Source of the DNA: Enterobacter mori
GTDB taxonomy: Bacteria > Pseudomonadota > Gammaproteobacteria > Enterobacterales > Enterobacteriaceae
Direction: 5' to 3'
NCBI RefSeq assembly: GCF_025244905.1
Contig: NZ_CP104285.1
Location: 3,100,001-3,164,000 of the forward strand
DNA: 64,000 nucleotides
In this document: positions 9,240 through 19,761 of the stretch, piece after piece
Layout of the letters: the number at the start of each line of letters is the position of its first letter
Numbering within the stretch: the first letter of the stretch is position 1
Position numbers and translations under genes: made by a program
The notes under the pieces: generated by a model
Seen by the model: only the letters and a program-made list of their open reading frames with translations
What the model was told of the DNA's origin: nothing
Database searches by the model: none

Positions 9240-9271
9240 AAAAAAGCCGGATTCTTATCCGGCTTTTTTTT
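9240..9271. terminator. Bidirectional rho-independent terminator after metG
   Basis: A hairpin with stem AAGCCGG/CCGGCTT has an A run on its left and eight T residues on its right, so it can stop transcription from both metG and the opposing yehS side. A REP-like unit abuts it. Confidence 0.9.
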
Positions 9272-9340
9272 GCCGGGTGGCGGCTTCGCCTTACCCGGCC
9301 TACAAACCCCGTAGGCCCTGCAAGCGCAGCGCCGCTGGGC
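9272..9340. repeat. REP/BIME-type inverted repeat pair
   Basis: It begins gccgggtggcggcttcgcct, continues with tacccggcctaca, then has a degenerate inverted partner (gtaggccctgcaagcgcagc). It sits between the metG terminator and the 3' end of yehS. Confidence 0.85.
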
Positions 9341-9343
9341 AAA

Positions 9344-9814
9344 TCACGCCTTCGGGTGATGCACCCGGTGGGTCAGCCCGCGCAGGAAATTACGCAGAAA
9401 CTGATCGCCGCACTCGCGGTAGTTTTTATGATCCGGCGCGCGCATCATTGCCGTCACTTCCGGTACGGATACGCGGTATTTTTGCTCGGTCATGATCGCG
9501 ACAATATCGTCCGTTTTCAGCGAGAACGCGATGCGCAGCTTTTTCAGCACCGTGTTGTTGTTCACGCGACGCTCCAGCGCCAGCTCTGGTGCGGCAGGAT
9601 CTTTGCCACGCTTATCGTAAATCAGGCCGTTCAGGAATCCCGACAGAATAATGTCAGGGCAGCGGACAAACCCCTCTTCGTCTTCTTTGGTCATCCAGGT
9701 ATCGAAACCCGCAGACGTGGCTTCCATGTCGGACAACGCAAGAATGCGCACCATGTCGTTATTGTTTGCTTTCAGGGTGTAGCGCAGGCTACGAAGAATG
9801 TCATTACTAATCAT
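9344..9814 (-). CDS. yehS: DUF1456 protein YehS
   Basis: A 156-residue cytoplasmic protein of unknown function made of two similar DUF1456 halves: NDILRSLRYTLKANNNDMVRIL near the start and RRVNNNTVLKKLRIAFSLKTDDIVAIM in the second half. I chose the ATG at 9814 because the protein known in E. coli starts M(L/I)SNDILRS; an upstream in-frame codon at 9841 would add nine residues. It lies 47 bases downstream of btsR on the same strand and could be read with it. No enzyme motif is visible. Confidence 0.92.
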   Translation of the reverse strand: MISNDILRSLRYTLKANNNDMVRILALSDMEATSAGFDTWMTKEDEEGFVRCPDIILSGFLNGLIYDKRGKDPAAPELALERRVNNNTVLKKLRIAFSLKTDDIVAIMTEQKYRVSVPEVTAMMRAPDHKNYRECGDQFLRNFLRGLTHRVHHPKA

Positions 9815-9861
9815 GAGTGCCTTTAACTGTCGATGATGCAATGGCGCGCAGTGTACCAGTT

Positions 9862-10581
9862 TTACAGACCAATCGCCTCTTTCAAACTCTTCAGGTAGCG
9901 ACGGCTGACGGGCACCGTTTGCCCGGCACGCAGCACCAGTTCCGCCTGGCCGTTATCTTCCAGGCGGATCTCCTTCAGGTGCGCCATGTTCACCAGATAC
10001 TGACGATGGCAGCGGATCAGCGGCGTGCGGCTCTCCAGGGTGCGAAGCGTCAGCTCGGTAAAGCCTTCATTTCCCTCCGCGCTGGTGACATATACCCCGC
10101 TCAGACGACTGCTGACGAAGGCCACGTCATCCATCTGCAGGAGATAAATGCGGCTGTGCCCGGTGCAGGGGATAAACTTCAGCGGCTGCTGGTTTTCCGG
10201 CAGCAGCGTCATATCCTGCACGGTGCGCTCCTGGCGTAAACGGGTGAGCGTTTTATCCAGCCGCTTCTCTTCAATCGGTTTCAGCAGATAATCAAAGGCA
10301 TGTTCTTCAAATGCCTTCACGGCATACTCATCAAACGCTGTCAGAAAGACGATATAGGGGCGGTGCTCAGGATCAAGCATCCCGACCATCTCCAGCCCGC
10401 TGATGCGCGGCATCTGAATGTCGAGAAACAGCACGTCCGGACGCAGTTTGTGCACCGCACCGATAGCCTCAATGGCATTTGCACACTCACCCACCACCTC
10501 GATATCACTCTGCTCCTGCAATAGCACTCGCAGGTTTTCCCGTGCCAGCGGCTCATCATCCACAATCAGCACTCTCAGCAT
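9862..10581 (-). CDS. btsR: Response regulator BtsR (LytTR family)
   Basis: A 239-residue response regulator of the pyruvate-sensing BtsS/BtsR system. The receiver domain (1-120) has acidic residues DDE at 8-10 and the phospho-acceptor in VLFLDIQMP (about Asp 54). The C-terminal LytTR DNA-binding domain (about 135-239) includes [23 protein letters not shown] and [25 protein letters not shown]. In E. coli BtsR activates the pyruvate transporter gene btsT (yjiY), which is outside this window. The start overlaps the 3' end of btsS by seven bases, so the two are co-translated. Confidence 0.96.
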   Translation of the reverse strand: MLRVLIVDDEPLARENLRVLLQEQSDIEVVGECANAIEAIGAVHKLRPDVLFLDIQMPRISGLEMVGMLDPEHRPYIVFLTAFDEYAVKAFEEHAFDYLLKPIEEKRLDKTLTRLRQERTVQDMTLLPENQQPLKFIPCTGHSRIYLLQMDDVAFVSSRLSGVYVTSAEGNEGFTELTLRTLESRTPLIRCHRQYLVNMAHLKEIRLEDNGQAELVLRAGQTVPVSRRYLKSLKEAIGL

Positions 10582-12260
10582 GCATTTTTCTCCAGCGGCA
10601 GTCGTAAGGTAATACGGGTAAATCGGTCGGGTTCACAGGCAACGGTAATGCCACAGTCGTCACCAAAGTGCGCACGCAGGCGTTTATCCACCAGGCTCAT
10701 CCCTAACCCTCCCGAGGCGGAAGGGACGTAGAGCCCGGCGTTATCTTCAATATCCAGCACCAGATGGTGGTTAAACTGGGTGGCAGAAATGGTGATCTCC
10801 CCGATACCCAGCAGCTGCGACGTGCCGTGTTTGATGGCATTTTCCACGATAGGCTGCAGGGTAAAGGCCGGAAGATGCTGGTACGCCAGCGCGTCCGGGA
10901 CGGAGAGCGACACCTGCAGGCGAGACTGGAAGCGTGCCTGTTCAATCTGCAGGTATGCGTTAACATGTTCAATCTCGTCGGCCAGGGTCACGATTTCGGA
11001 AGGCCGCTTCAGATTCTTGCGGAAAAAGGTCGACAAAAACTGCACCAGCTGCGCGGCCTGATCGCTGTCGCGGCGGATCACCGCCTTCAGCGTATTAAGC
11101 GCGTTAAACAGGAAATGCGGATTGACCTGGGCGTGCAGGAGTTTGATCTCTGACTGCGTCAGCAGCGCCTTCTGTCGCTCGTACTGCCCGGCGAGGATTT
11201 GCGCGGACAGCAGCTGGGCAATCCCCTCCCCCAGCGTGCGGTTGATAGAGCTGAACAGGCGGTTTTTCGCTTCATAGAGCTTAATCGTCCCCATCACCCG
11301 CTGATTTTCACCGCGTAGCGGGATCACCAGCGTCGAGCCAAGTTTGCACTGCGGATGGAGCGAACAGCGGTAGGGGATCTCATTCCCGTCGGCATACACC
11401 ACTTCACCGGTTTCAATGGCGCGCAGGGTATAGGTTGATGAGATCGGTTTCCCCGGCAGATGGTGGTCGTCTCCGGTACCGGTAAACGCCAGCAGCTTTT
11501 CGCGGTCGGTAATGGCGACGGCACCGATATCCAGCTCCTTGTAGAGCACCTGCGCCACCTTCATGCTGTTTTCTTCGTTGAATCCCTGACGCAGGATCCC
11601 TTCCGTTGAGGCTGCTACTTTCAGGGCCGTCGCGGAAAACGCCGAGGTGTATTTCTCAAACATGGCACGCTTGTCGAGCAGAATACGCATAAACAGCGCC
11701 GCGCCCACGGTATTGGTAACCATCATCGGAGCTGCAATATTGCTAACCAGGTGCAGCGCATCGTCATACGGACGGGCAATCAGCAGGATAATCGCCATCT
11801 GCGCCATCTCTGCCACGAAGGTAATCGCACCGGCGGTCAGCGGGCTAAATACCTTATCCGGGCGGCCGCGTTTGATCATGTAGCTGTGGACGAGGCCACC
11901 CAGTAGCCCTTCGACGATCGTGGAGATCATACAGCTCAGCGCCGTCATGCCGCCCATGGAATAGCGGTGCAGACCGCCGGTAAGCCCAACAAGGCCGCCG
12001 ACTACGGGACCGCCAAGCAGGCCGCCCATCACCGCACCGATGGCGCGGGTATTGGCAATGGAATCTTCGATATGGAGGCCAAAGTAAGTCCCCATAATGC
12101 AGAAAATGGAGAAGGTCACATAGCAAAGCAGCTTGTGCGGCAGACGGACGGTGACCTGCATCAGCGGAATGAACAGGCGCGTTTTACTCATCAACCATGC
12201 GATGACAAGAAACACACACATCTGCTGAAGCAACAACAGCACCAGATTAAACTCGTACAT
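10575..12260 (-). CDS. btsS: Pyruvate-sensing histidine kinase BtsS (LytS family)
   Basis: A 561-residue membrane sensor. An N-terminal 5TM-LYT domain of five to six spans (about 1-190, including the glycine-rich [21 protein letters not shown]) is followed by a GAF-like domain (about 220-340). The kinase core has [18 protein letters not shown] (phospho-His near 380) and an ATPase lobe with NAIKHG and [12 protein letters not shown]. The ATG at 12260 gives exactly the E. coli length; the in-frame upstream codon at 12275 is less likely. It senses external pyruvate in E. coli. Divergent from mlrA. Confidence 0.96.
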   Translation of the reverse strand: MYEFNLVLLLLQQMCVFLVIAWLMSKTRLFIPLMQVTVRLPHKLLCYVTFSIFCIMGTYFGLHIEDSIANTRAIGAVMGGLLGGPVVGGLVGLTGGLHRYSMGGMTALSCMISTIVEGLLGGLVHSYMIKRGRPDKVFSPLTAGAITFVAEMAQMAIILLIARPYDDALHLVSNIAAPMMVTNTVGAALFMRILLDKRAMFEKYTSAFSATALKVAASTEGILRQGFNEENSMKVAQVLYKELDIGAVAITDREKLLAFTGTGDDHHLPGKPISSTYTLRAIETGEVVYADGNEIPYRCSLHPQCKLGSTLVIPLRGENQRVMGTIKLYEAKNRLFSSINRTLGEGIAQLLSAQILAGQYERQKALLTQSEIKLLHAQVNPHFLFNALNTLKAVIRRDSDQAAQLVQFLSTFFRKNLKRPSEIVTLADEIEHVNAYLQIEQARFQSRLQVSLSVPDALAYQHLPAFTLQPIVENAIKHGTSQLLGIGEITISATQFNHHLVLDIEDNAGLYVPSASGGLGMSLVDKRLRAHFGDDCGITVACEPDRFTRITLRLPLEKNAC

Positions 12261-12478
12261 ACTGACAAACCGCACATTCTAAAAACGCGTAACATACACT
12301 GATGCAGGTAAACTTTCTTTGAAGCGTGCCAAAAAAGCTGCAAATCGTGTTCGTCATCACAGCGTTTGCCGAACATCGTGCATGCTTCGCATTATTTGTT
12401 CAAAAAACGATCAACCCTTCCTGGTTCGGCAAAGTGAGTCTACAGTTAAGCTGGGGAAGCGTAAGCCAGGGGGCGAAT

Positions 12479-13219
12479 ATGGCGCTTTACACAATAGGTG
12501 AAGTGGCACTCCTTTGTGATATCAATCCCGTTACCCTACGGGCGTGGCAGCGAAGGTATGGATTACTCAAACCGCAGAGGACCGACGGTGGGCATCGCCT
12601 TTTCAATGAGGCGGATATCGACCGCATTCGCGAAATTAAAAGCTGGATCGACAACGGAGTGCAGGTCGGCAAAGTGAAATCCCTGCTGAGCCACGACGAT
12701 CCGGACACGCAACACCTCTGGCGCGAACAGCAGGAAACCCTGCTACGACTCCTGCAGGCGGGCAATCTTCAGCGCCTGCGCGCATGGATAAAAGAGCAAG
12801 GCCGCGATTATCCGGCACAGACGCTGATCAACCATCTTTTCATTCCGCTCCGTCGACGTTTGCAGTGCCAGCAGTCCACCCTGCAGGCTCTGCTCAGCAT
12901 GCTCGACGGGGTGCTGATCAACTACATTGCCGTCTGCCTTGCCTCGGCGAAGAACAAGGCCGGAAAAGATGCGCTGGTGGTCGGCTGGAACGTGCACGAT
13001 ACCACCCGCCTGTGGCTGGAAGCGTGGATTGCGACCCAGAAGGGCTGGCGGGTGGATGTCCTGGCGCACTCGCTGGCGCAGCTCAGACCTGAGTTTTTCG
13101 ATGGCCAGACCCTGCTGGTCTGGTGTGGCGAAGTACCCTCCGCCACGCAGCAACAGCTACTGACGGAATGGCGAGAGAATGGCTACCCGGTTTATTCCCT
13201 TGGCCCGGATGAACCATAA
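12479..13219 (+). CDS. mlrA: MerR-like regulator MlrA (curli/csgD activator)
   Basis: A 246-residue regulator. The winged-helix MerR domain begins ALYTIGEVALLCDINPVTLRAWQRRYGLLKP, with the recognition helix and the wing GGHRLFNEADIDRIREI. The C-terminal part resembles a B12-binding-like fold but lacks the D-x-H-x-x-G cobalamin motif. In E. coli and Salmonella MlrA activates csgD, and hence curli and cellulose, together with RpoS and YdaM. The ATG at 12479 is preferred because the MerR domain starts there; an upstream in-frame ATG at 12326 would add 51 residues unlike the family. A 218-base gap to divergent btsS carries the promoters. Confidence 0.94.
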   Translation: MALYTIGEVALLCDINPVTLRAWQRRYGLLKPQRTDGGHRLFNEADIDRIREIKSWIDNGVQVGKVKSLLSHDDPDTQHLWREQQETLLRLLQAGNLQRLRAWIKEQGRDYPAQTLINHLFIPLRRRLQCQQSTLQALLSMLDGVLINYIAVCLASAKNKAGKDALVVGWNVHDTTRLWLEAWIATQKGWRVDVLAHSLAQLRPEFFDGQTLLVWCGEVPSATQQQLLTEWRENGYPVYSLGPDEP

Positions 13220-13285
13220 CGGCATTTAATGGTTCATTAACAGCTGCGCTTCACCGTATAATTGTTCCGTTAACAACAGGAGCAC

Positions 13286-13402
13286 ATGATGAAGGCAACT
13301 AAACTGGCGGTAATTACCCTTTTTGTCCTGATGGCCGTAAGCGGTATCGGCGGCGTGATGCTGGCGGGTTACTCGTTTATCGTCCGTGGCGGTGTCGGCT
13401 GA
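13286..13402 (+). CDS. yohO: Small membrane protein YohO
   Basis: A 38-codon gene. It begins ATGATGAAG, so the start may be 13286 or 13289, six to eight bases after the ribosome binding site ACAGGAG. The product is a single hydrophobic span ([20 protein letters not shown]) followed by [12 protein letters not shown], which fits the YohO family found between mlrA and yehW in E. coli. The role is unknown. Its last 26 bases overlap, antisense, the 3' end of yehW. Confidence 0.85.
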   Translation: MMKATKLAVITLFVLMAVSGIGGVMLAGYSFIVRGGVG

Positions 13403-14114
13403 GAAACAGCGCCAGGCGTTCGAAAAGGCGATCGACTACAATCGCCGCCAGCGCAACCAGTAGCGCGCCCTGAATAATGTAGGCCGTATTAAATCCGCTT
13501 AAGCCGATAATAATCGGCGTTCCCAGCGTGTTTGCCCCCACCGTCGAGGCGATTGTCGCCGTACCGATGTTGATAATCACCGACGTGCGGATCCCGGCGA
13601 TAATGACCGGTGCCGCGAGCGGCAGTTCAACTTTGCGCAACCGCTGCCAGGCACTCATGCCCATCCCTTCTGCTACGCTCAGCACCGACGCAGGCACCGC
13701 CGCAATACCGGCCAGGGTTCCCTGAAGTATCGGCAACACTCCGTATAAAATCAGCGCAATAATCGCCGGTTGCTGACCAAAGCCAATTACCGGTACCGCA
13801 ATCGCCAGCACCGCCACCGGCGGAAACGTCTGACCGATCGCCGCAATCGTCTCCACCAGCGGGCGAAACTCGCGTCCCGATGGCCTTGTTACCGCGATCC
13901 CCGCCCCCACGCCGAGCACGATGGCAATGATGCTTGAGATCGCCACCAGCCAGGCGTGCGCCAGCGCAAGGTTGATAAAACTCTCCTGCTGGTAGACCGG
14001 TCGTGGCAGGCCAGGAAAGAGCGAACTGAACAGTGCCGCGCTGTGCGGCATCAGAAAGAGCAGGCCGACGAAGAGCAGCGCCAGCCAGAACAGCGGATCA
14101 CGCATGACCTTCAC
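13377..14114 (-). CDS. yehW: ABC transporter permease YehW
   Basis: A 245-residue inner-membrane permease of the OpuB/ProW group with about six spans and the EAA loop [28 protein letters not shown]. It is part of the YehZYXW (OsmF) importer, which is related to compatible-solute systems but has low affinity for glycine betaine in E. coli. The GTG at 14114 is taken as the start because it yields [10 protein letters not shown], matching the family N-terminus; an ATG lies three codons in. It overlaps yehX by 17 bases. Confidence 0.94.
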   Translation of the reverse strand: MKVMRDPLFWLALLFVGLLFLMPHSAALFSSLFPGLPRPVYQQESFINLALAHAWLVAISSIIAIVLGVGAGIAVTRPSGREFRPLVETIAAIGQTFPPVAVLAIAVPVIGFGQQPAIIALILYGVLPILQGTLAGIAAVPASVLSVAEGMGMSAWQRLRKVELPLAAPVIIAGIRTSVIINIGTATIASTVGANTLGTPIIIGLSGFNTAYIIQGALLVALAAIVVDRLFERLALFLSRHRHGR

Positions 14115-15048
14115 GGGTCACCTCCCCGGCCAGCAGATCGCGAAAGTGCAATGCCCCACAGGTTGTTCCCTGGCTGTTGGTCACCGGCAGGATCTCACAT
14201 TGTCTGGCGACGAAAGCAGACAGCGCATCCCGCAGGCTCATCTGCTCCTGCAACGGTTCACCGCTTAGCGGTGCATCCTGCCGGCGCATGTAATCGCCAA
14301 CGGTGCGCAAAGAGAGCAGCCTGACGCCCAGCTCGCTGCGACCAAAAAATTCGCGCACAAAGTCGTTCTTCGGTTGGCTCAACAGCGCAAGCGGCGTGCC
14401 CTGCTGTACCACCTCGCCGTGGTCCATCAGCACCAGATGGTCAGCCAGGCGCAGCGCCTCATCAATGTCGTGTGTCACAAGGATAATGGTGCGCCCCAGA
14501 ATGCGGTGGATGCGGGTCATCTCCGCCTGCAGCGCGGCGCGTGTGACCGGATCCAGCGCGCCAAAAGGTTCATCCATCAGCAACACCTGGGGATTGGCCG
14601 CCAGCGCGCGCGCGACCCCAACCCGCTGCTGCTGCCCGCCGGAAAGCTGGTGCGGGTAGCGGTCACGCAGTGTCGGCTCTAATCCCAGCAGGGCCATCAG
14701 CTCATCCACCCGCGCATGGGTTTTCGCCCGCGTCCATTTTTCCAACTGCAGCACGGTGGCGATGTTCTGCGCCACCGTCCAGTGGGGAAACAGCCCGATG
14801 GACTGAATGGCGTAGCCCATACGACGGCGCAGCTCTAGCACCGGCAGACTGCGGATCTCTTCCCCGGCAAAGCGAATCTGCCCGCTGTCGTGCTCCACCA
14901 GCCGGTTGATCATCTTCAGGGTGGTGGATTTTCCCGACCCCGATGTGCCTATCAATACCGAAAACGCCCCTTCTGCAAAATGCAGGTTCAGGTGGCTTGC
15001 CGCCGGGCGACCGGCAAAGGTTTTACTGACATCATGAAATTCAATCAT
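14098..15048 (-). CDS. yehX: ABC transporter ATPase YehX with CBS domain
   Basis: A 316-residue ATPase. It shows Walker [11 protein letters not shown]-loop, signature [10 protein letters not shown], Walker [13 protein letters not shown] and the switch VTHD. The C-terminal region after about 250 ([23 protein letters not shown]...[13 protein letters not shown]) is CBS-like, as in osmoregulated OpuA/ProV transporters. The ATG at 15048 is chosen because the ABC domain starts [11 protein letters not shown]; it overlaps the end of yehY by eight bases. A longer frame reaching 15213 is not supported. Confidence 0.94.
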   Translation of the reverse strand: MIEFHDVSKTFAGRPAASHLNLHFAEGAFSVLIGTSGSGKSTTLKMINRLVEHDSGQIRFAGEEIRSLPVLELRRRMGYAIQSIGLFPHWTVAQNIATVLQLEKWTRAKTHARVDELMALLGLEPTLRDRYPHQLSGGQQQRVGVARALAANPQVLLMDEPFGALDPVTRAALQAEMTRIHRILGRTIILVTHDIDEALRLADHLVLMDHGEVVQQGTPLALLSQPKNDFVREFFGRSELGVRLLSLRTVGDYMRRQDAPLSGEPLQEQMSLRDALSAFVARQCEILPVTNSQGTTCGALHFRDLLAGEVTREGHA

Positions 15049-16198
15049 TGGCTCTTCTCCCGAGCAGCGCGAGCCACAGGGCAAATAACGCATCCAATAC
15101 AACCGACAGCGCGATGGTGGGCACCACGCCCAACAGGACCAGGTCCAGCGCGCTGCTGAGCAGCCCCTGGAAGACCAGCGCACCAAAACCGCCCGCGCCG
15201 ATGAGCGCTGCAATCACCGCCATCCCCACGGTTTGCACCGTCACCACCCGCAGGCTGCGAATTAACAGCGGAAGCGCAAGAGGTAACTGTATTTTCCAGA
15301 AACACTGCCGCGCGCTCATTCCCATCGCATGGGCGCTTTCCAGCACGTCCGGCGCAACCTGGCTTAAGCCCGCCACCACACCGCGCACCAGCGGCAGTAG
15401 CGCATACAGCACCAGCGCGATCAGCGCGGGCGTGAGCCCGGTACCGGCAATGCCGATTTCCCCCAACGCGGGAAATGACCTCGCCAGACCGGCCAGCGGA
15501 GCAATGAGCAATCCAAACAGGGCCACGGAAGGAACCGTCTGAATGACGTTGAGAACGGTGAACACGCTCCCCTGGCGCGCCGGATGGCGATAGCACCAGA
15601 TACCCAGCGGGACGCCCAGAAGCAGCGCCGGGAAAAGCGTGCCGAAGAGGATCGTCAGATGTTGCGAGAGCGCATCATCAAACACCTCCTGACGATTGGC
15701 GTACTCTTTTAACAACGAGAGATTATTCAGCTCACCGCTAAACAGGAGGATCAGAGGGATGAGCCAGATTTGCGCGTTTAGCAGCCAACGCCAGACGGGC
15801 GCTGGCGTCAGGCGGCGAATGGCATCGCTACAGGCCAGCAGGCAGAGCGCCAGCCACAACCACAAACCGCTGCCGATGGACGTACGCGCCAGCGGGCTTT
15901 CCGCAGACATCATGAGCGTCGCCGACTGCCCTGCGCTCCAGAACAGCCCTAAAAAAAGGGCTTCACAGAGGAGCAACGTCAGCCATTGCGCGGCACGTCC
16001 TGACCAGAGCGATAAGACGACGGCCGCGCCCAGCGCCACCGCCAGCAGCGCGGGCGAAAACGACCAGATCTGCCAGAGTGCGCGCCCTTCACCCGACATC
16101 AGGCGGTTAGGCGCGACATTCACAAAAGGTAACGCGACCGCCGCGATGGCCACACAGGCCAACAGCAGCAGCACGCGATTATGACATTGTATTGGCAC
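15041..16198 (-). CDS. yehY: ABC transporter permease YehY
   Basis: A 385-residue permease, longer than YehW because it has several extra N-terminal membrane spans (for example [18 protein letters not shown]). The C-terminal half is the BPD transporter domain with EAA loop [27 protein letters not shown]. It starts 12 bases after osmF, and together with osmF, yehX and yehW it forms one operon with three coupled junctions. Confidence 0.94.
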   Translation of the reverse strand: MPIQCHNRVLLLLACVAIAAVALPFVNVAPNRLMSGEGRALWQIWSFSPALLAVALGAAVVLSLWSGRAAQWLTLLLCEALFLGLFWSAGQSATLMMSAESPLARTSIGSGLWLWLALCLLACSDAIRRLTPAPVWRWLLNAQIWLIPLILLFSGELNNLSLLKEYANRQEVFDDALSQHLTILFGTLFPALLLGVPLGIWCYRHPARQGSVFTVLNVIQTVPSVALFGLLIAPLAGLARSFPALGEIGIAGTGLTPALIALVLYALLPLVRGVVAGLSQVAPDVLESAHAMGMSARQCFWKIQLPLALPLLIRSLRVVTVQTVGMAVIAALIGAGGFGALVFQGLLSSALDLVLLGVVPTIALSVVLDALFALWLALLGRRAND

Positions 16199-16210
16199 AG
16201 CTTTATCCTG

Positions 16211-17128
16211 TTACTTCACAAGCCCTTGTTGTTTCAGGAAGTCGGCCGCCACTTTTTTGGCATCCAGTCCCTCAACGGCAATGCTGGCGTTCAGCTGCTG
16301 CAGCGTTTTTTCATCCAGTTTTTCAAAGACCGGCTTGAGCCATTCTGCAATATCCGGGTAGGCTTTCAGCACCGCTTCGCGCACTACCGGGGTCGGGGCG
16401 TAAATCGGCTGGACGCCTTTCGGGTCGGTCAGGGTTTGCAGTCCAAGGGCCGCAACCGGGCCGTCGGTGCCGTAGGCCATCGCGGCATTTACGCCGGAGG
16501 TTTGCTGCGCCGCGGCTTTGATGGTCACTGCCGTATCACCGCCTGCCAGAGAGAGCAGTTGAGCCTGATCAAGCTTGAAGCCGTAGGCTTTTTCGAAAGC
16601 AGGCAGCGCATCAGGACGTTCGATAAATTCAGCCGACGCAGCGAGTTTGAAATCGCCCTTCTCTTTCAGGTAGCGGCTGAGATCCGCGAGCGAGGTCAGC
16701 TTGCCCTTCTCCGCCACGTCCTTACGCACCGCGATAGTCCAGGTATTGTTCGCAGGCGCAGGCGTCAACCAGACCAGTTTGTTCTGATCTGCGTCCAGTT
16801 TTTTGACTTTTTCATACCCGGCGTTGGCGTTTTTCCATGCCGGATCGTTTTCATCTTTGAAGAAGAATGCGCCGTTGCCGGTGTATTCCGGGTAGATATC
16901 CAGCTCGCCGGAGGTAATCGCACCGCGCACGACGGGCGTTGTACCGAGCTGAACTTTATTGACCGTTTTGACCCCGTGGCTCTCAAGCACCTGCAAAATA
17001 ATATTGCCGAGCAGCGCCCCTTCGGTATCAATCTTTGATCCCACTTTGACAGGCTCAGCCGCCTGAAGCGGCAGGCTAAGCGCGGCCAGTAACACCGCAG
17101 AGCCCAACATCCCCTTTTTAATCGTCAT
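16211..17128 (-). CDS. osmF: Periplasmic substrate-binding protein OsmF (YehZ)
   Basis: A 305-residue exported binding protein. The signal peptide (KKGMLGSAVLLAALSLPLQA) is cut before AEPVKVGSK. The rest is an OpuAC-type quaternary-amine binding domain beginning VGSKIDTEGALLGNIILQVLE and including DIYPEYTGNGA. First gene of the osmF-yehYXW operon. In E. coli and Salmonella the operon is RpoS-dependent and osmotically induced; I did not identify a distinct operator here. Confidence 0.94.
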   Translation of the reverse strand: MTIKKGMLGSAVLLAALSLPLQAAEPVKVGSKIDTEGALLGNIILQVLESHGVKTVNKVQLGTTPVVRGAITSGELDIYPEYTGNGAFFFKDENDPAWKNANAGYEKVKKLDADQNKLVWLTPAPANNTWTIAVRKDVAEKGKLTSLADLSRYLKEKGDFKLAASAEFIERPDALPAFEKAYGFKLDQAQLLSLAGGDTAVTIKAAAQQTSGVNAAMAYGTDGPVAALGLQTLTDPKGVQPIYAPTPVVREAVLKAYPDIAEWLKPVFEKLDEKTLQQLNASIAVEGLDAKKVAADFLKQQGLVK

Positions 17129-17235
17129 TCCGCCGTCCTCATTTTTTTATCGCCTTTTTCAGAGGCTTGAGAGAAAAGCGTAGCTTAAAACGGCGTGTTT
17201 AACCGTCAAAATGCCTTTTTAGCATAAGGTAAGAT

Positions 17236-17260
17236 GCATCCCCCGTGAGGTGGGGGATGC
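17236..17260 (-). terminator. Stable hairpin downstream of bglX
   Basis: A perfect nine-base stem (GCATCCCCC/GGGGGATGC) with a seven-base loop lies 15 bases beyond the bglX stop. A long T tract is missing on the leftward strand, so it may protect the 3' end rather than terminate. Confidence 0.5.
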
Positions 17261-17274
17261 GAAGGAAGGGAAGT

Positions 17275-19572
17275 TTACTGCAGTTCGAACTCGCCTCTAT
17301 TCACCCGGGCGGAATCCACGCCGATAAAGACGTTGAACTTGCCGGGTTCCACAACGTATTTCATCTGCTGGTTCCAGAACTTCAGCGCATCGACGTCGAT
17401 CGGGAAGCTAACGGTTTTGGTTTCGCCCGGTTTCAGGTTGACCTTTTCAAAGCCGCGCAGCTGCTTCACCGGACGGCTCATGGACGCGGTAACATCCTGA
17501 ACGTACATCTGCATCACCGTTGCGCCTTCACGCTTGCCAGTGTTGGTCACGTCCACGCTGGCGGTGACCTTGCCGTCACGCTTCATCACAGGCGCTGACA
17601 TTTTTACGTCAGAGACCTTAAAGGTGGTGTAGCTCAGACCGTAACCAAACGGATACAGCGGGCCGTTGGCTTCGTCGAAGTAGCGAGAGGTGTACTTGTT
17701 CGGCTTGTCAGCGTTATACGGACGACCGGTGTTCAGGTGGCTGTAGTACACCGGGATCTGCCCGACGGAGCGCGGGAAGGACATTGGCAGCTTGCCCGAC
17801 GGGTTGTAATCGCCAAACAGCACGTCGGCAATGGCGTTACCGCCTTCGGTACCGGCGAACCAGGTTTCCAGAATAGCATCAGCCTGCTGGTCTTCTTTCA
17901 CCAGCGCCAGCGGACGGCCGTTCATCAGCACCAGCACCAGCGGTTTGCCGGTCGCTTTCAGGGCGGCTATCAGATCGCGCTGGCTTTGCGGAATAGTGAT
18001 ATCGGTACGGCTGGAGGCCTCGTGCGCCATCCCCTGCGCTTCACCCACGACCGCGACAACGATGTCAGACGTCTTCGCCGCCTTAACCGCTTCGTCAATC
18101 ATCTCTTTCGGCGTGCGCGGATCCACCTTCACCGCTTCCTCGTACTGATTGAGGAAGGTAACGATGTCTTTGTCGTTAGTGACGTTCGCCCCTTTGGCGT
18201 ACACCACTTTCGCGTTTTCACCGACGGCGCTCTTAATGCCGGTCAGCACGGTCACGGACTGATCGGCCACGCCCGCGGCAGACCAGCTGCCCATCACGTC
18301 GCGCTTGCTGTCGGCCAGCGGGCCCACCACGGCGATGGTGCCGGATTTTTTCAGCGGCAGCGTGTCGAGACGGTTTTTCAGCAGCACCAGGCTTTCCCGC
18401 GCCACGTCACGCGCCTCTTTGCGGTGCAGGCGGCTTTCGGCGTTGGTATCGGCCGGGTCAGACTCTTTCGGGCCCAGGTGGCTGTACGGATCGTTAAACA
18501 GCCCCATGTCGTATTTCACGTTCAGCACGTGACGCGTGGCATCGTCCAGCTCCGCCATCGTCACCTTGCCGCTCTTCACCAGCCCCGGCAGGTATTTGCT
18601 GTAGTACTCGTCGCTCATGCTCATGTTGATGCCGGACTTGAGCGCCACACGCACCGCGTCTTCCGGATCGGACGCCGTGCCGTGTTTGATCAGCTCTTTG
18701 ATTGCGCCGTGGTCAGAGACGGTAATGCCCTTGAAGCCCCACTGGTCGCGCAGCACGTCTTTCAGCAGCCAGGAATCGGAAGTCGCAGGCGTGCCGTTCA
18801 GCGAGTTCAGCGCCACCATCACCGCGCCGCTACCCGCATCCAGCCCTGCCTTGTACGGCGGCATGTAGTCGTTGAACAGGCGCTGCGGGCTCATGTCGAC
18901 GGTGTTGTACTCTTTACCGCCTTCAACCGCGCCGTAGGCCGCAAAATGCTTCACGCTGGTCATCACCGAGTAGCGGTCCGCCGGGCTTTTGCCCTGCATC
19001 GCTTCCACCATGGTTTTCCCCATTGTGGCCGTTAAATACGTATCTTCACCGAAGCCTTCCGACGCGCGGCCCCAGCGCGGATCGCGGGAGACGTCGACCA
19101 TTGGCGCCCAGGTCATGTTCAGGCCGTCGTCCGCCGCTTCATACGCCGACACGCGCCCGACGGTTTTCACCGCGTCGAGGTTAAAGGAGGAGGCTAACCC
19201 GAGGCTAATCGGGAAGACGGTACGCTGGCCGTGCAGAACGTCATAGGCAAAGAAGAGAGGGATCTTCAGGCGGCTGAGTTCCATCACCTGATCCTGCATT
19301 TTACGGATATCCTGACGGGTGACGGTGTTAAAAATCGCCCCCACCTGGCTCTCTTTAATCATCTCACGGATGGCCTCTTTCGGGTTATCTGGGCCGACGC
19401 TGATCAGACGCAGCTGGCCGATTTTCTCATCGACCGTCATCTTTTTGAGCAATTCCGTGACAAACGCGTCTCGGGCTTCAGGCGTGAGCGGATGATTACC
19501 AAACAAATCCTCTGCGAGCGCAGGTTGCAGCGCCAGGCTGACGGCGACACCTACAGAACATAGCCATTTCAT
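17275..19572 (-). CDS. bglX: Periplasmic beta-glucosidase BglX (GH3)
   Basis: A 765-residue glycoside hydrolase family 3 enzyme, equal in length to E. coli BglX. A signal peptide (KWLCSVGVAVSLALQPALA) precedes EDLFGNHPLT. The nucleophile Asp lies in GITVSDHGAI. The second GH3 domain (about 390-600) is followed by a fibronectin III-like domain (about 660-760). It hydrolyses beta-glucosides in the periplasm. The ATG at 19572 is chosen because it opens the signal peptide; an upstream in-frame codon at 19617 would bury it. Adjacent to, but transcribed away from, dld. Confidence 0.97.
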   Translation of the reverse strand: MKWLCSVGVAVSLALQPALAEDLFGNHPLTPEARDAFVTELLKKMTVDEKIGQLRLISVGPDNPKEAIREMIKESQVGAIFNTVTRQDIRKMQDQVMELSRLKIPLFFAYDVLHGQRTVFPISLGLASSFNLDAVKTVGRVSAYEAADDGLNMTWAPMVDVSRDPRWGRASEGFGEDTYLTATMGKTMVEAMQGKSPADRYSVMTSVKHFAAYGAVEGGKEYNTVDMSPQRLFNDYMPPYKAGLDAGSGAVMVALNSLNGTPATSDSWLLKDVLRDQWGFKGITVSDHGAIKELIKHGTASDPEDAVRVALKSGINMSMSDEYYSKYLPGLVKSGKVTMAELDDATRHVLNVKYDMGLFNDPYSHLGPKESDPADTNAESRLHRKEARDVARESLVLLKNRLDTLPLKKSGTIAVVGPLADSKRDVMGSWSAAGVADQSVTVLTGIKSAVGENAKVVYAKGANVTNDKDIVTFLNQYEEAVKVDPRTPKEMIDEAVKAAKTSDIVVAVVGEAQGMAHEASSRTDITIPQSQRDLIAALKATGKPLVLVLMNGRPLALVKEDQQADAILETWFAGTEGGNAIADVLFGDYNPSGKLPMSFPRSVGQIPVYYSHLNTGRPYNADKPNKYTSRYFDEANGPLYPFGYGLSYTTFKVSDVKMSAPVMKRDGKVTASVDVTNTGKREGATVMQMYVQDVTASMSRPVKQLRGFEKVNLKPGETKTVSFPIDVDALKFWNQQMKYVVEPGKFNVFIGVDSARVNRGEFELQ

Positions 19573-19761
19573 GTCGTTATACTCTCTCATCAATAACCGC
19601 CGGACGATCTCGGCCATACCGTGCGAAAAGCGCAGTGTGCCACAAACCCTTTGAACCTTGCAGGGTTATTCTCTGATTTTTCTCGTGAATACTCGACCGC
19701 TTAACAGTTAATCGCGCTATGCTTTAGAGCGAGAAATTTGCCCCACCACAAGGAGTGGAAG

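Noticed and set aside
12326..12478. 51-residue N-terminal extension of MlrA from the ATG at 12326
   Set aside because: The MerR domain starts at the ATG at 12479 and the extension is unlike the family; it is more likely 5' untranslated or promoter sequence.
15049..15213. Extended start of yehX
   Set aside because: The extra residues are an out-of-frame reading of the yehY end; the ABC domain begins at 15048.
17737..19035. 432-codon frame antisense to bglX
   Set aside because: Low-complexity His/Arg/Val-rich translation created by the codon use of bglX on the other strand.
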